In this document: positions 9,482 through 17,277 of the stretch, piece after piece
Layout of the letters: each line of letters begins with the position of its first letter
Position numbering within the stretch: the first letter of the stretch is position 1
DNA from: Sphingomonas beigongshangi
Lineage (GTDB): Bacteria > Pseudomonadota > Alphaproteobacteria > Sphingomonadales > Sphingomonadaceae
DNA length: 64,000 nucleotides
NCBI RefSeq assembly: GCF_016820445.1
Contig: NZ_JADHDT010000006.1
Span: 248,001-312,000 of the forward strand
Reading direction: 5' to 3'
Notes under the pieces: model-generated
Told to the model about the DNA's origin: nothing
Seen by the model: the letters and a program-made list of their open reading frames with translations, nothing else
Database searches by the model: none
Translations under genes and position numbers: made by a program

Positions 9482-11353
9482 TCAAGCGCTGCGCACTCTT
9501 CGGACACGACTGGTCGAACCCTCCATCGGACTTTGGGCGAAGATCGGCGTCGCACCTTCACGGCCGCTCGCATGGCGACGTAGCAAGGCCGACGTCGTGT
9601 CGCGGTCTGCCGCACGGGCGAACGCAAAGCCTTGCCCGACTTTGCAGCCCATCGACCAAAGCTGGCTCGCCTGAACTTCTGTTTCGATCCCCTCAGCCAC
9701 AATCTCAATGCCGAGCTGCCGCGCGATATCGATGAGCCCCTCGACGATCACCATGCTTGGATCGTCCGGCCATAAACGGCCAATGAAAGCCTGATCGATC
9801 TTGATGATGTCGACCGGGACGTTCAGCAGATGCGTCAGCGACGCATGTCCGGTCCCAAAGTCATCGAGCGCGACGCGGACGCCGGCGGCGCGCAATGCCT
9901 CTATCTCCCGTGCTACGACGCGATCACTTCGGCCGATACATGCGTCCTCGCTCACTTCGACGATCAAACCACCGAGCGGGACGCCAGCGCGACCGAAGGC
10001 ATCTTCGAGTTTTTGAGCCAGGCTGCCCGTATAGAAATCGGCGGTCGAAACATTGAGGCCGACCTGCTGGACGAGCAGACCCCGATCCCGCCAGAAGGCG
10101 ATGTCCCGCGCAACCGTCACCGCAACACGTTGCGTAAGCTCCGCAGCGATGTGGGCGTCGCTGGTCGCTTCCCGAAAAGCTAGGGCACTGACGAGTTCAC
10201 CCGTCACGGTGCGCATGCGGCAGAGCGCCTCGAGCCCGACAATCTCGCCCGTATCGAGACCGACGATCGGTTGGTAATGCGTTTCCATGCGATCATCGGC
10301 GAGCGCATCGGCCACATCGCGTATCGCGTCCCGGCGCCGCGTGATCCGCGTGCCGATTCCCGGCCAGTAGCGCACGAAGCCGCCGCGCCCGGTCTCCTTG
10401 GCGTGATAGAGCGCGAAATCCGCGGCCTCGTTGACCGCCATGGCACTCCGTTCGGAGACACCCAGAACGGCGCCGCCGATCGTCGCACGAGGCGCCACGG
10501 CATGCCCCTCGCAATCGGCGCTGCGCTCCAATTCTGTCAGCACGCGTTCCGCCGCCGCATTCAGATCGGCGAGCGAGACGGGGTTCTGAATGATGACGGC
10601 GAATTCATCGCCGCCCAGCCGGAAGCTGACGTCGGGCGCCATCGCCCGCGCGATCCGGGTCCCCGCCGCCTTGATGAGAGCATCACCGGCCAGATGGCCG
10701 AACGTGTCGTTCACGATCTTCAGATTATCGAGGTCGATGATGAAGAGGGCCCAGGCCCCCGGGACGTCACACGGAATCTGCGCCATCGCGACGTTGTAGG
10801 CCGAGCGGTTGGGAAGTCCGGTCAGCGCGTCTATGTTCGCGCGGCGCTCGCGGTCGACGGCTCGCTCATGCCGCTGAAGCGCGAGACCGCAGAGATCGAC
10901 ACAGGCTTCCGCCAGCGCGCGCTCAGAAGCGCTCGGCGAGCGCGCTTGCTCGCTGTAGAAGCCGATGACGGCAATGGCGTCACCGCCCGCGTTGACGACA
11001 GGGAAGGACCAGCATCCGCTCACGCCAAGGCCTTCTATGAGTCCCATGGAGCGGGCGCAGCGCAGATCACGTCGGATATCCTCGATGATAACGGGTTCGC
11101 GCAGATAAGCCGCAGCGCCGCAGGACCCGACCTCCGGGCCGACCATCATCCCATCCAATGCAGAAGAATAGTCCGCAGGCAGACTCGGCGCTGCGAGCGG
11201 ATGCAGAAGTCCGGCCTGATCGACGGTCAGGATCGAGCAGATCACGCCAGACATCAGTGTCTCAATGTCGGCACAGAGTTCGCGCGCCGTGTCAGCCACA
11301 GGTTCGCTGTTGGCGATCATCCGCAATATCTTGTTCTGGATATGCAACAACAC
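9482..11353 (-). CDS. GAF-GGDEF-EAL cyclic-di-GMP turnover protein
   Basis: Domains in order are GAF (from about residue 10), GGDEF (RLGGDEF, motif at about 247-251 counting from 11353) and EAL (EAL at about 375-377, then LNVSTADFY, VEVSEDA, DDFGTGHASL and AEGIET). Both active-site motifs are intact, so it could make and degrade c-di-GMP. The inhibitory RxxD site five residues before GGDEF is replaced by MAPD. The frame is open back to 11635, but a repeated palindrome (11388-11402) would then lie inside the gene. GTG 11353 just before the GAF start (LLHIQNKIL) is therefore preferred; ATG 11320 or 11440 are alternatives and no strong ribosome binding site decides. No transmembrane segment is seen. 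Confidence 0.85.
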   Translation of the reverse strand: MLLHIQNKILRMIANSEPVADTARELCADIETLMSGVICSILTVDQAGLLHPLAAPSLPADYSSALDGMMVGPEVGSCGAAAYLREPVIIEDIRRDLRCARSMGLIEGLGVSGCWSFPVVNAGGDAIAVIGFYSEQARSPSASERALAEACVDLCGLALQRHERAVDRERRANIDALTGLPNRSAYNVAMAQIPCDVPGAWALFIIDLDNLKIVNDTFGHLAGDALIKAAGTRIARAMAPDVSFRLGGDEFAVIIQNPVSLADLNAAAERVLTELERSADCEGHAVAPRATIGGAVLGVSERSAMAVNEAADFALYHAKETGRGGFVRYWPGIGTRITRRRDAIRDVADALADDRMETHYQPIVGLDTGEIVGLEALCRMRTVTGELVSALAFREATSDAHIAAELTQRVAVTVARDIAFWRDRGLLVQQVGLNVSTADFYTGSLAQKLEDAFGRAGVPLGGLIVEVSEDACIGRSDRVVAREIEALRAAGVRVALDDFGTGHASLTHLLNVPVDIIKIDQAFIGRLWPDDPSMVIVEGLIDIARQLGIEIVAEGIETEVQASQLWSMGCKVGQGFAFARAADRDTTSALLRRHASGREGATPIFAQSPMEGSTSRVRRVRSA

Positions 11354-11387
11354 GGTCGTCGCCCAACTCAACTGACACTTAGGGATG

Positions 11388-11402
11388 CGACTATAATAGT
11401 CG
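11388..11402. promoter_or_regulatory. Element-specific operator palindrome, copy 1
   Basis: CGACTATAATAGTCG is an odd-length perfect palindrome. It recurs at 13391-13404 (14 of 15 bases) and at 26411-26425 (all 15). It contains a -10-like TATAAT/TATTAT in both directions and lies 35 bases before the proposed start of the GGDEF-EAL gene and about 215 bases before ardC. It probably binds an element-encoded repressor. Confidence 0.7.
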
Positions 11403-11563
11403 TAAGATGTGAAGTTCGGCTTACCTAACAAGATAAACATGGAGGTAATCATCGCTGGAGGGGAAAGCCTTCCCCTGCGGCCGAGCCTTTCGTCTCGACC
11501 GACCCCTTCTGCGGGGACACCCCGCAACACCCCTAGAGTGAGAGTGCGGACCGGCTTTGCCGT

Positions 11564-11603
11564 GACGGGTTGAGGACTGGGAGAAAGGCTCCCGGCGCCC
11601 GTC
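11564..11603 (+). ncRNA. Structured RNA leader of ardC
   Basis: An outer helix GACGGG (11564-11569) / CCCGTC (11598-11603) encloses a 7-bp hairpin (11577-11583 / 11589-11595, CTGGGAG with CTCCCGG, loop AAAGG). The ribosome binding site GGAG follows 2 bases after the outer helix and the ATG lies 7 bases further. The same architecture with compensating base changes precedes parB. It may belong to the radC-type RNA motif described upstream of DNA-related and anti-restriction genes, which I could not test. Confidence 0.65.
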
Positions 11604-11616
11604 GCGGAGATCCGCG

Positions 11617-12567
11617 ATGTCCAGAAAAACCACATCCGCTCGCGCCGGCCAGGATCGGACGAGCCTTTATGACGAAATCACCGGCAAGATCATCTCCGAG
11701 CTGGAGGTCGGCCGCGTCCCGTGGGTCCAGCCATGGGGGACGGCGGCGGCGAAGGCGCCGCTCGCCATGCCGCGGAACGGCTCTACAGGCCGGCACTATT
11801 CCGGCATCAACGTGCTGATCCTGTGGGGCGCCGTCATCGAACACGGCTTTCCCGGGCAGAGCTGGCTCACCTTCCGCCAAGCACTCGCGCTCGGCGGCAA
11901 CGTCCGCAAGGGCGAGCGCGGCACGACCGTGGTCTACGCCGACCGCTTCATACCTGACGACGAGAAACGACGCGCGCGAGACACGGGCGAAGACGCCCAG
12001 GCGATCCCGTTCCTGAAGCGCTTCACGGTCTTCAACAGCGCGCAATGCGAGAACCTGCCTGAGGATGTCGCAATCGTCACTCCTCCCCCGCCGCCGGGCC
12101 TGATCGAACCCCGGGTCGAGGCGCTGATCCAGGCCACCGGCATCGATTTCCGCATCGGCGGCAACCGCGCCTTCTACGCCCCAGCGCTCGACTATGTGCA
12201 GGTTCCGCCGCCGCAAGCTTACTACGACCCGATCAACTGGCACCGCACGGCGCTGCACGAGATGGGTCACGCCAGCGGCCACGCCTCGCGGCTGGGCCGC
12301 GACCTGTCAGGCGGCTTTGGCACCAAGAAGTACGCGTTCGAAGAATTGATAGCAGAGATGAACGCCGCCTTCTGTTGCGCCTCCATCGGCATCGTACCCA
12401 CCGTCAGACATGCCGATTATATCGGCTCGTGGCTGGAGGTGTTGCGCGAGGACAATCGCGCCATCGTCCGCGCCGCATCGCAGGCGAGCAAGGCAGCGGA
12501 CTGGCTGCTCGGCTTCCTGCCGGCCGACGACCAAGCCGGCCCTTCGATCGACAGGAGGGCGGCATGA
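11617..12567 (+). CDS. ardC: ArdC-like antirestriction protein with zincin metallopeptidase domain
   Basis: This 316-residue protein has the N-terminal ssDNA-binding domain of the ArdC/DUF1738 type (residues 15-130: SLYDEITGKIISELE, GRHYSGINVLILW, GGNVRKGERGTTVVYADRF). A C-terminal zincin domain carries HEMGH at 214-218 and a further Glu in EELIAEMNAAFCC. ArdC proteins protect incoming conjugative DNA from restriction. The start follows a structured leader and GGAG. Its stop overlaps the start of the DUF2958 gene (ATGA). The gene lies with ParB and the helicase-methyltransferase in the establishment region. Confidence 0.9.
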   Translation: MSRKTTSARAGQDRTSLYDEITGKIISELEVGRVPWVQPWGTAAAKAPLAMPRNGSTGRHYSGINVLILWGAVIEHGFPGQSWLTFRQALALGGNVRKGERGTTVVYADRFIPDDEKRRARDTGEDAQAIPFLKRFTVFNSAQCENLPEDVAIVTPPPPPGLIEPRVEALIQATGIDFRIGGNRAFYAPALDYVQVPPPQAYYDPINWHRTALHEMGHASGHASRLGRDLSGGFGTKKYAFEELIAEMNAAFCCASIGIVPTVRHADYIGSWLEVLREDNRAIVRAASQASKAADWLLGFLPADDQAGPSIDRRAA

Positions 12568-12935
12568 TCCTTCTCACCACCGAGCTGCGCGAGCAGCTCC
12601 TCGCCAACGGCCGCGATCGCGACGTTGATCCCATCCCCGTGGTGAAGTTCTTCAACCCCTTGGGCGAGGGGGTATGGCTGGCGACCGAACTCGATGCCGA
12701 CGGCGACACACTGTTCGGTCTAGCCGATCTCGGCGAACCTGAGTTGGGATCGTTCAGCCTGTCGGAAATGGCCGAGGTGAGCCTACCGCTCGGCCTTGGC
12801 ATCGAGCGCGACATCCTGTTCGAGGGCCTTTTCCCGATCTCCGCCTGGGCCGAGGCGGCGCGAAGGACCGGAAGCATCCGGGCCGCCGAGCGCGTGCTCT
12901 ACGCAGCCCATCGCGCCAGTCGCAGGGATGGCTAA
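12564..12935 (+). CDS. DUF2958 family protein
   Basis: This 123-residue protein begins MILLTTELREQLLANG and continues with PVVKFFNPLGEGVWLATELD, marks of the DUF2958 family that accompanies ArdC genes on mobile elements. Function is unknown. ATG 12564 overlaps the ardC stop and has AGGAGGG upstream, so it is co-expressed with ardC. A strong hairpin terminator follows 38 bases after the stop. Confidence 0.85.
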   Translation: MILLTTELREQLLANGRDRDVDPIPVVKFFNPLGEGVWLATELDADGDTLFGLADLGEPELGSFSLSEMAEVSLPLGLGIERDILFEGLFPISAWAEAARRTGSIRAAERVLYAAHRASRRDG

Positions 12936-12973
12936 TGCGGCCTCTGCCGCCGGCCACATTCCACGTCCTATCG

Positions 12974-13003
12974 AGAGACGCCGCGCAAACGCGCGGCGTC
13001 TCT
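12974..13003. terminator. Strong bidirectional hairpin terminator
   Basis: A perfect 13-bp stem (AGAGACGCCGCGC, loop AAAC, GCGCGGCGTCTCT) lies between the ardC-DUF2958 operon (+) and the convergent small gene (-). There is no long U-run, but it is well placed to end transcription from both sides. Confidence 0.65.
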
Positions 13004-13031
13004 TCGCGTGGCCGGTTGCCCATTCTCTACG

Positions 13032-13317
13032 CTAAAGACTCTCCTTCATCATCCCCGCCCACGCGGCGAGCAGCATCCCTTCAAGGTCATCATCCTCCCC
13101 AACCACTACGCTGAACACAGCCAGCGTGTCGGCGAACTCTTCGACCTTGAGATGTCCGCGAGCCTGCAGCGCCGTGACCAACATCGTCAGCGCCTTGCCA
13201 TTTGCGCCGATCATGGCGCGCTCCACCCGCGATAACCTCAGGTTCGCGCCTCGTTGCACTAAATTCGCAAACCAACGGCGCAATCCGCTTGGCGTCCTCA
13301 ACAGCCGTCGTGCTCAT
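13032..13317 (-). pseudogene. Small conserved ICE protein, apparently frameshifted
   Basis: A well-formed start (GGAG 7 bases before ATG at 13317) opens a frame reading MSTTAVEDAKRIAPLVCEF. The convincing C-terminal part (LRLSRVERAMIGANGKALTM, then EEFADTLAVFSVVVGEDDDL to the stop at 13032) is in another frame. Skipping one base near 13259-13262 joins them into a protein of about 95 residues. Either the gene is broken or the sequence has a one-base error. Function unknown. It faces the ardC operon and its promoter region holds the second palindrome. Confidence 0.5.
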
Positions 13318-13390
13318 TATCGTTCTCCGATCAACTCCAGCGTCGGCATCCCGCCCGACGAAGGAAAGTGACGTCGAACAGTATCTATGA

Positions 13391-13404
13391 CGACTATTAT
13401 AGTC
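13391..13404. promoter_or_regulatory. Element-specific operator palindrome, copy 2
   Basis: CGACTATTATAGTC matches the repeated palindrome in 14 of 15 bases (the last G is A here). It lies in the divergent region between the small minus-strand gene (start 13317) and parB (start 13571), so one bound protein could control both. Confidence 0.65.
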
Positions 13405-13514
13405 AGGCTCGACATTCTCCGAAAGCGATGGTGTCAAGACGAGCGTGAAGTCGTCCGATCGGTCGCTGGCCGACAGTGGAAGATGAGAGAGTTAGAGGAG
13501 GGCGGGGATTTCGT

Positions 13515-13555
13515 GACGGGTTGGAGGTCGAGAGAGAGGCTCTCGGCCGCCCGTC
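13515..13555 (+). ncRNA. Structured RNA leader of parB
   Basis: An outer helix GACGGG (13515-13520) / CCCGTC (13550-13555) encloses a 7-bp hairpin (13528-13534 with 13540-13546, TCGAGAG / CTCTCGG, loop AGAGG). The linker TTGGAGG is 7 bases, as in the ardC leader. Several paired positions differ from the ardC copy but keep pairing. The SD-like GCGGAG follows directly and the ATG starts 9 bases after it. Confidence 0.65.
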
Positions 13556-13570
13556 GCGGAGTAAATCCCG

Positions 13571-15697
13571 ATGGCTAGTGCAGCTCAAAAGATCGTCCTG
13601 TCGTCTTCGCGCGACATCCCTTTCAACAAACTGGTCCTGAGCCAGTCGAACGTTCGGCGCGTGAAGGCCGGCGTCTCAATCGAGGACCTGGCGGCCTCGA
13701 TCATCCGGCGCGGGCTTATCCAGGGCCTTAACGTCCGGCCCGTGGTCGATGGCGACGGCAACGAGACCGGGATGTTCGAGGTGCCCGCCGGCGGCCGCCG
13801 CTTCAGGGCGCTCGACCTGCTGGTAAAGCAGAAGCGCCTCGCCAAGACCGCCCTCGTGCCTTGCGTGGTCCGTCCGGTCGACGATCCGATCCTCGCCGAA
13901 GAGGTGTCCTACGCAGAAAATGCCGAGCGCGCCGCGCTGCATCCTCTCGACGAGTTCCGCGCCTTTCAGGATATGCGCCTCAAGGGCACGCCCGAAGAAG
14001 ATATCGCTGCCGCCCACCGCGTCAGCGTTCAGGTGGTGAAGCAGCGGCTGCGCCTTGCAGCGGTCTCACCGACGCTGCTGGACATCTATGCCGACGATGG
14101 CATGACGCTGGAGCAGCTCATGGCCTTCACCGTCTCGAACGACCATGTCCGCCAGGAGCAGGTCTGGGAGGCGATCAAGGACTCCTGGTCGAAAGAGCCG
14201 TACCAGATCCGGCGCATGCTCACCGAGACAACGGTGCGCGCTTCGGACAAGCGGGCCGTGTTTGTCGGGCTCGACGCCTACGAGGCGGCTGGCGGCGTCA
14301 TCATGCGCGATCTCTTCCAGTCCGACGATGGCGGCTGGCTACAGGACCCCGCGCTGCTCGACCGGCTGGTCGCCGAGAAGCTGAAGGCGACGGCAGGGAC
14401 GATCGCCGCCGAAGGCTGGAAGTGGATCGAAGTGGCGGTCAGCTTCCCCTATGACGCCGCGCGGGGCCTGCGCGAGTTGCAAGGCGAACCGCTCGACATC
14501 TCGGCCGAGGAACAGGCCACCATCGACGCGCTCAACGCCGAATATCAGAAGCTTGAGGGCGAATATGAGGGCGCCGACGAGCTGCCGGACGAGGTCGACC
14601 AGCGCCTCGGCGAGATCGAGACGGCTCTCGCCGCGTTCGAGACCCGGCCGGTGCGTTTCGAGCCGGACGACATCGCGCGCGCGGGCGTGTTCATCAGCAT
14701 CGCCCATGACGGCAGCCTCGACATCGATCGCGGTTACGTGCGGGCCGAGGACGAAGCGCCGATCAAGCCCGAGGGCGAGGCCGGCGTGGAAGCTGGCGGC
14801 GATCCGGGCGAACCCGCGGTTCAGCGCGCGATCATCACCATCGGCGGCCAGCCAGCCGAACCCGAGGAGGACGAGGAGGACGACGTCATCAAGCCGCTAC
14901 CGGAGCGTCTCGTGATCGAGCTGACGGCCTATCGCACACTCGCGCTGCGGAACGCCGTCGCGGAGAACCCCCACGTCGCCATGACCGCGCTGCTGCACAA
15001 GCTCGTCTCGGACAGCTTCATGACCCGCATGTATACGGGCGCCATGGAAGCCGGGGTAAAGCACATCTTCTTCCCCGCCCAGGACGATGGGCTGAAGGAC
15101 AGCCCGTCCGCGCGCGCCGTGCAGGACCGCCATACCGCATGGGCGGGCGACATCCCGAAGGACGACGACGCGCTGTGGGACTGGCTCGCGGGCCTGGACG
15201 ATGCCAGCCGGATGGCGCTCCTGGCGCATTGCGTCAGCTTCGGCATCAACGCGCTCTATGAGCGGCCGAACCCGCACAGCGCCGGTGGCGTGTCCCAGCA
15301 CACTCTCGATATGCGGCTCACCCAAGCCGACCGCCTGACCAAGGCGACCGGGCTCGATCTCGTCGAGGCCGGCTGGCGTCCGACCTTCGGCAACTATCTC
15401 AACCGGGTCACCAAGCCCCGCATCCTCCAGGCGGTTCGTGAGGGCGCCGGCGAGCAGGCCGCGCAGCTCATCGACCATCTGAAGAAGGGCGACATGGCCA
15501 AGGAGGCCGAGCGCCTGCTGGTCGACACCGGATGGCTCCCGGAGCCCCTCCGCCTGCTCGCCGAGGCCGATGCGTCCGCGCCGGAAATCCAGACCGGCGC
15601 CGAGGATGAGGGTACTGCGCTGCCCGACTTCCTCGCAGGCGATGACGACGAGCCCGCCGGCGAAGACGACGAACGCCAGCTCGTCGCGGCCGAGTGA
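13571..15697 (+). CDS. parB: ParB/Spo0J-family partition protein (large ICE type)
   Basis: This 708-residue protein has the ParB N-terminal nuclease-like domain (residues 17-125, with SQSNVRR, PAGGRRFRALDLL and the YAENAERAALHPLDEFRAF box). An HTH region follows (EDIAAAHRVSVQVVKQRLRL, about 140-160), then a long C-terminal extension with an acidic stretch near residue 435. Large ParB-like proteins of this size are typical of trb-type ICEs, whereas chromosomal ParB is about 300 residues. It probably binds element DNA for stability, but ParA lies far away at 29.5 kb. Expression is probably controlled by the palindrome and RNA leader upstream. Confidence 0.88.
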   Translation: MASAAQKIVLSSSRDIPFNKLVLSQSNVRRVKAGVSIEDLAASIIRRGLIQGLNVRPVVDGDGNETGMFEVPAGGRRFRALDLLVKQKRLAKTALVPCVVRPVDDPILAEEVSYAENAERAALHPLDEFRAFQDMRLKGTPEEDIAAAHRVSVQVVKQRLRLAAVSPTLLDIYADDGMTLEQLMAFTVSNDHVRQEQVWEAIKDSWSKEPYQIRRMLTETTVRASDKRAVFVGLDAYEAAGGVIMRDLFQSDDGGWLQDPALLDRLVAEKLKATAGTIAAEGWKWIEVAVSFPYDAARGLRELQGEPLDISAEEQATIDALNAEYQKLEGEYEGADELPDEVDQRLGEIETALAAFETRPVRFEPDDIARAGVFISIAHDGSLDIDRGYVRAEDEAPIKPEGEAGVEAGGDPGEPAVQRAIITIGGQPAEPEEDEEDDVIKPLPERLVIELTAYRTLALRNAVAENPHVAMTALLHKLVSDSFMTRMYTGAMEAGVKHIFFPAQDDGLKDSPSARAVQDRHTAWAGDIPKDDDALWDWLAGLDDASRMALLAHCVSFGINALYERPNPHSAGGVSQHTLDMRLTQADRLTKATGLDLVEAGWRPTFGNYLNRVTKPRILQAVREGAGEQAAQLIDHLKKGDMAKEAERLLVDTGWLPEPLRLLAEADASAPEIQTGAEDEGTALPDFLAGDDDEPAGEDDERQLVAAE

Positions 15698-15702
15698 TCG
15701 CT

Positions 15703-15730
15703 AGGCGGAGCGGCTCCGGTCGCTCCGCCT
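15703..15730 (+). terminator. Hairpin downstream of parB
   Basis: A perfect 10-bp stem (AGGCGGAGCG / CGCTCCGCCT) with an 8-base loop starts 6 bases after the parB stop. It has no U-run; it could attenuate transcription into the next small gene, which begins 26 bases later. Confidence 0.5.
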
Positions 15731-15755
15731 ATCCTTCCAACCAGGGAGCTGCGCC

Positions 15756-15974
15756 ATGTCGCAATCCAGCCCGGCGCTCCGACGCGTCGTCTTCCAGTAT
15801 CTCGTGCCCGTGCATGTCGAGGTCGAGGACGGGCTCGTTGCCCGCGTCGTCGTCATCGACGAGACGCCCGTCCGCGATCCCATCGTCGTAGAGGGCGACC
15901 CCGCCTATCTCGACGATGCCGTGCGAGCCGCCGACGACGGCCAATCCTGGCCATCCTGGCAGTTCGGCTACTAG
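15756..15974 (+). CDS. Small conserved ICE hypothetical protein
   Basis: This 72-residue soluble protein starts MSQSSPALRRVVFQYLVPVH and ends DDGQSWPSWQFGY, and is rich in Val and Asp. No domain is recognised. A GGGAG ribosome binding site lies upstream of the ATG. Such small proteins recur between parB and the large helicase gene in alphaproteobacterial ICEs. It is bracketed by two hairpins, so it may be transcribed as a short unit. Function unknown. Confidence 0.7.
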   Translation: MSQSSPALRRVVFQYLVPVHVEVEDGLVARVVVIDETPVRDPIVVEGDPAYLDDAVRAADDGQSWPSWQFGY

Positions 15975-15999
15975 CCCGACCACAATCCGAACCCTCCCG

Positions 16000-16024
16000 A
16001 GCCCGGCCCAGCGCCGGGCTTTTT
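16000..16024 (+). terminator. Rho-independent terminator
   Basis: An 8-bp perfect stem (AGCCCGGC, loop CCAGC, GCCGGGCT) is followed by a T-run (TTTTT, 16020-16024). It ends the short unit at 15756-15974. The next gene starts 18 bases after the T-run, so it must have its own promoter or depend on read-through. Confidence 0.75.
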
Positions 16025-16041
16025 CGTTTCTGGAGCCCGCC

Positions 16042-16455
16042 ATGACCGACTTTCTCACCCGCTTTTCCTGCCTCCTCGACGTCGGCACCCCCGCGAACGC
16101 TGTGCGCGCCTTCGACATCTACACCGCGTTGATGGCCGAGAATGCCCGCGAGGACCCGCCGGCTGAGCCGTTTCTGCTCTCGCTGACACCCGAATATGGG
16201 CCCGCTCGGCTCTGGCTGCGCGACCCAGGCAGCGCCGACCAGCAACTCGCGATCACCTTCGTGACGCGCTGCGCCAAGGCATTCGGGCTGACCGGGCGCT
16301 GGGGGTTTCAGTGGGCCACCATCGCCTCCAACCCTGTCGTCGACGGGTTCTACGGGGGCGCCCATGTCCTTGAACTTTCGACCGGCGCGACGGTCGAGTG
16401 GCTGAGCACCGGACGTTGGCTCGCGAACCGCCTTGCCGACGGGGATGCCCGATGA
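16042..16455 (+). CDS. Conserved ICE hypothetical protein
   Basis: This 137-residue protein starts MTDFLTRFSCLLDVGTPANA and contains LTPEYGPARLWLRDP and FVTRCAKAFGLTGRWGFQWA. No enzymatic motif or membrane segment is visible. The ATG follows TGGAG by 6 bases. Its stop overlaps the ATG of the next gene (ATGA), so the two form a coupled pair. Function unknown. Confidence 0.75.
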   Translation: MTDFLTRFSCLLDVGTPANAVRAFDIYTALMAENAREDPPAEPFLLSLTPEYGPARLWLRDPGSADQQLAITFVTRCAKAFGLTGRWGFQWATIASNPVVDGFYGGAHVLELSTGATVEWLSTGRWLANRLADGDAR

Positions 16456-16670
16456 GCATCCCCGATCATGCCCGCACCAACTTCGAAACGTTGCTAAGCG
16501 CCGCGACCAGCGGTGACCTCGCGCTCATGGAATGCACCGAGATCGCAACCGGCGAAACGCGCTACGTCATCTGCGCCGTCGGGCGCGAGGGCGACAATTA
16601 TGTGCTTACGCCCTTCGGTCACTTGGCTGAGGGCAATCCCTTCGAGCTTTATCGCCCGCCGGAAGCCTGA
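16452..16670 (+). CDS. DUF6117-like small protein
   Basis: This 72-residue protein (IPDHARTNFETLLSAATSGD, then ALMECTEIATGETRYVICAV, ending with LTPFGHLAEGNPFELYRPPEA) fits the DUF6117 family of small ICE proteins. Function is unknown. The ATG overlaps the preceding stop, indicating translational coupling. Confidence 0.75.
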   Translation: MSIPDHARTNFETLLSAATSGDLALMECTEIATGETRYVICAVGREGDNYVLTPFGHLAEGNPFELYRPPEA

Positions 16671-16692
16671 CCTGAGCGCGGATTCGCCGCCC

Positions 16693-17052
16693 CTACCAGA
16701 CCGCGACCTCCCACTGGCCGTTGACCCTGGCGAAGCCGATCGGACGGTTCTGCGGAGCCGCACCTGACTTAGCCGGGTCCATGACTAGCTGCGTCATACA
16801 GGTCACACCGGGCCCGACACCGCCCGGCGAGCAGTCGCCGAGCTTCAGCGTCGCCCGCTCCAGCGATGTGCCGGTGAACAGGCGATGGCGCCTTACCGCG
16901 GCCGTCGCTTCTTCCTCGGTCGGCTGCGCCACGCCGGCAGCGATGGCCGGAGATGCCGAGACTGGCGAAATCACCGGTCTGAGAACGAAGCCTGCGCCGA
17001 ACCCGACCGCCAGGCATCCGGCCGCAATGATGCCGATCGCGCTTCCCTTCAT
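16693..17052 (-). CDS. Membrane-anchored or secreted hypothetical protein
   Basis: This 119-residue protein begins MKGSAIGIIAAGCLAVGFGA, a signal-anchor segment, followed by an Ala-rich linker and a C-terminal domain with a Cys pair (GDCSPGG and GVTCMTQL) that could form a disulfide in the periplasm. The start at 17052 has GAGGAAGG upstream. It is divergent from the helicase-methyltransferase gene and opposite in strand to its neighbours. Function unknown. Confidence 0.65.
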   Translation of the reverse strand: MKGSAIGIIAAGCLAVGFGAGFVLRPVISPVSASPAIAAGVAQPTEEEATAAVRRHRLFTGTSLERATLKLGDCSPGGVGPGVTCMTQLVMDPAKSGAAPQNRPIGFARVNGQWEVAVW

Positions 17053-17127
17053 GCCGTCTGCCTTCCTCGCCCGGTGCGGCGATCCCTCGAAGGCGACGCC
17101 GCGGCTAATTTTCCCAACCGAGATTAG

Positions 17128-17166
17128 CGCCCCATCGCTCCCGCCGAAAGCGGGAGCGATGGGGCG
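17128..17166. repeat. Perfect 17-bp inverted repeat in a divergent intergenic region
   Basis: CGCCCCATCGCTCCCGC (17128-17144) pairs perfectly with 17150-17166 around the loop CGAAA. It lies between two divergent genes (starts at 17052 on minus and 17278 on plus), so it cannot serve as an ordinary terminator for either. It may be a protein-binding or structured transcript site. Confidence 0.7.
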
Positions 17167-17200
17167 GGCGCCGACCGCGCCAGAGTGAAAGGTCGGCCGG

Positions 17201-17253
17201 GACGGGTTCGAGCCCGTCCGGTCGAGAGAGAGCGCCGGGCCGGCTCGCCCGTC
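17201..17253 (+). ncRNA. Possible structured leader of the helicase-methyltransferase gene
   Basis: GACGGG (17201-17206) can pair with CCCGTC at 17248-17253, enclosing TCGAGAGAGAG-like sequence as in the parB leader, or with a nearer CCCGTC at 17213-17218. It lies 25 bases before the ATG at 17278. Similarity to the ardC and parB leaders is partial, and the two alternative pairings could be functional or fortuitous. Confidence 0.4.
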
Positions 17254-17277
17254 TTTCGCTCTTTCGAGGTATCTTCC

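Noticed and set aside
10271..11428. 385-residue open frame on the plus strand
   Set aside because: It lies entirely opposite the GAF-GGDEF-EAL gene, whose domains are unmistakable.
11354..11635. Longer N-terminus of the GGDEF/EAL protein up to 11635 or ATG 11440
   Set aside because: It would place the repeated operator inside the coding region and adds sequence without domain; before ATG 11440 the minus strand has ACCTCC, the reverse of a ribosome binding site.
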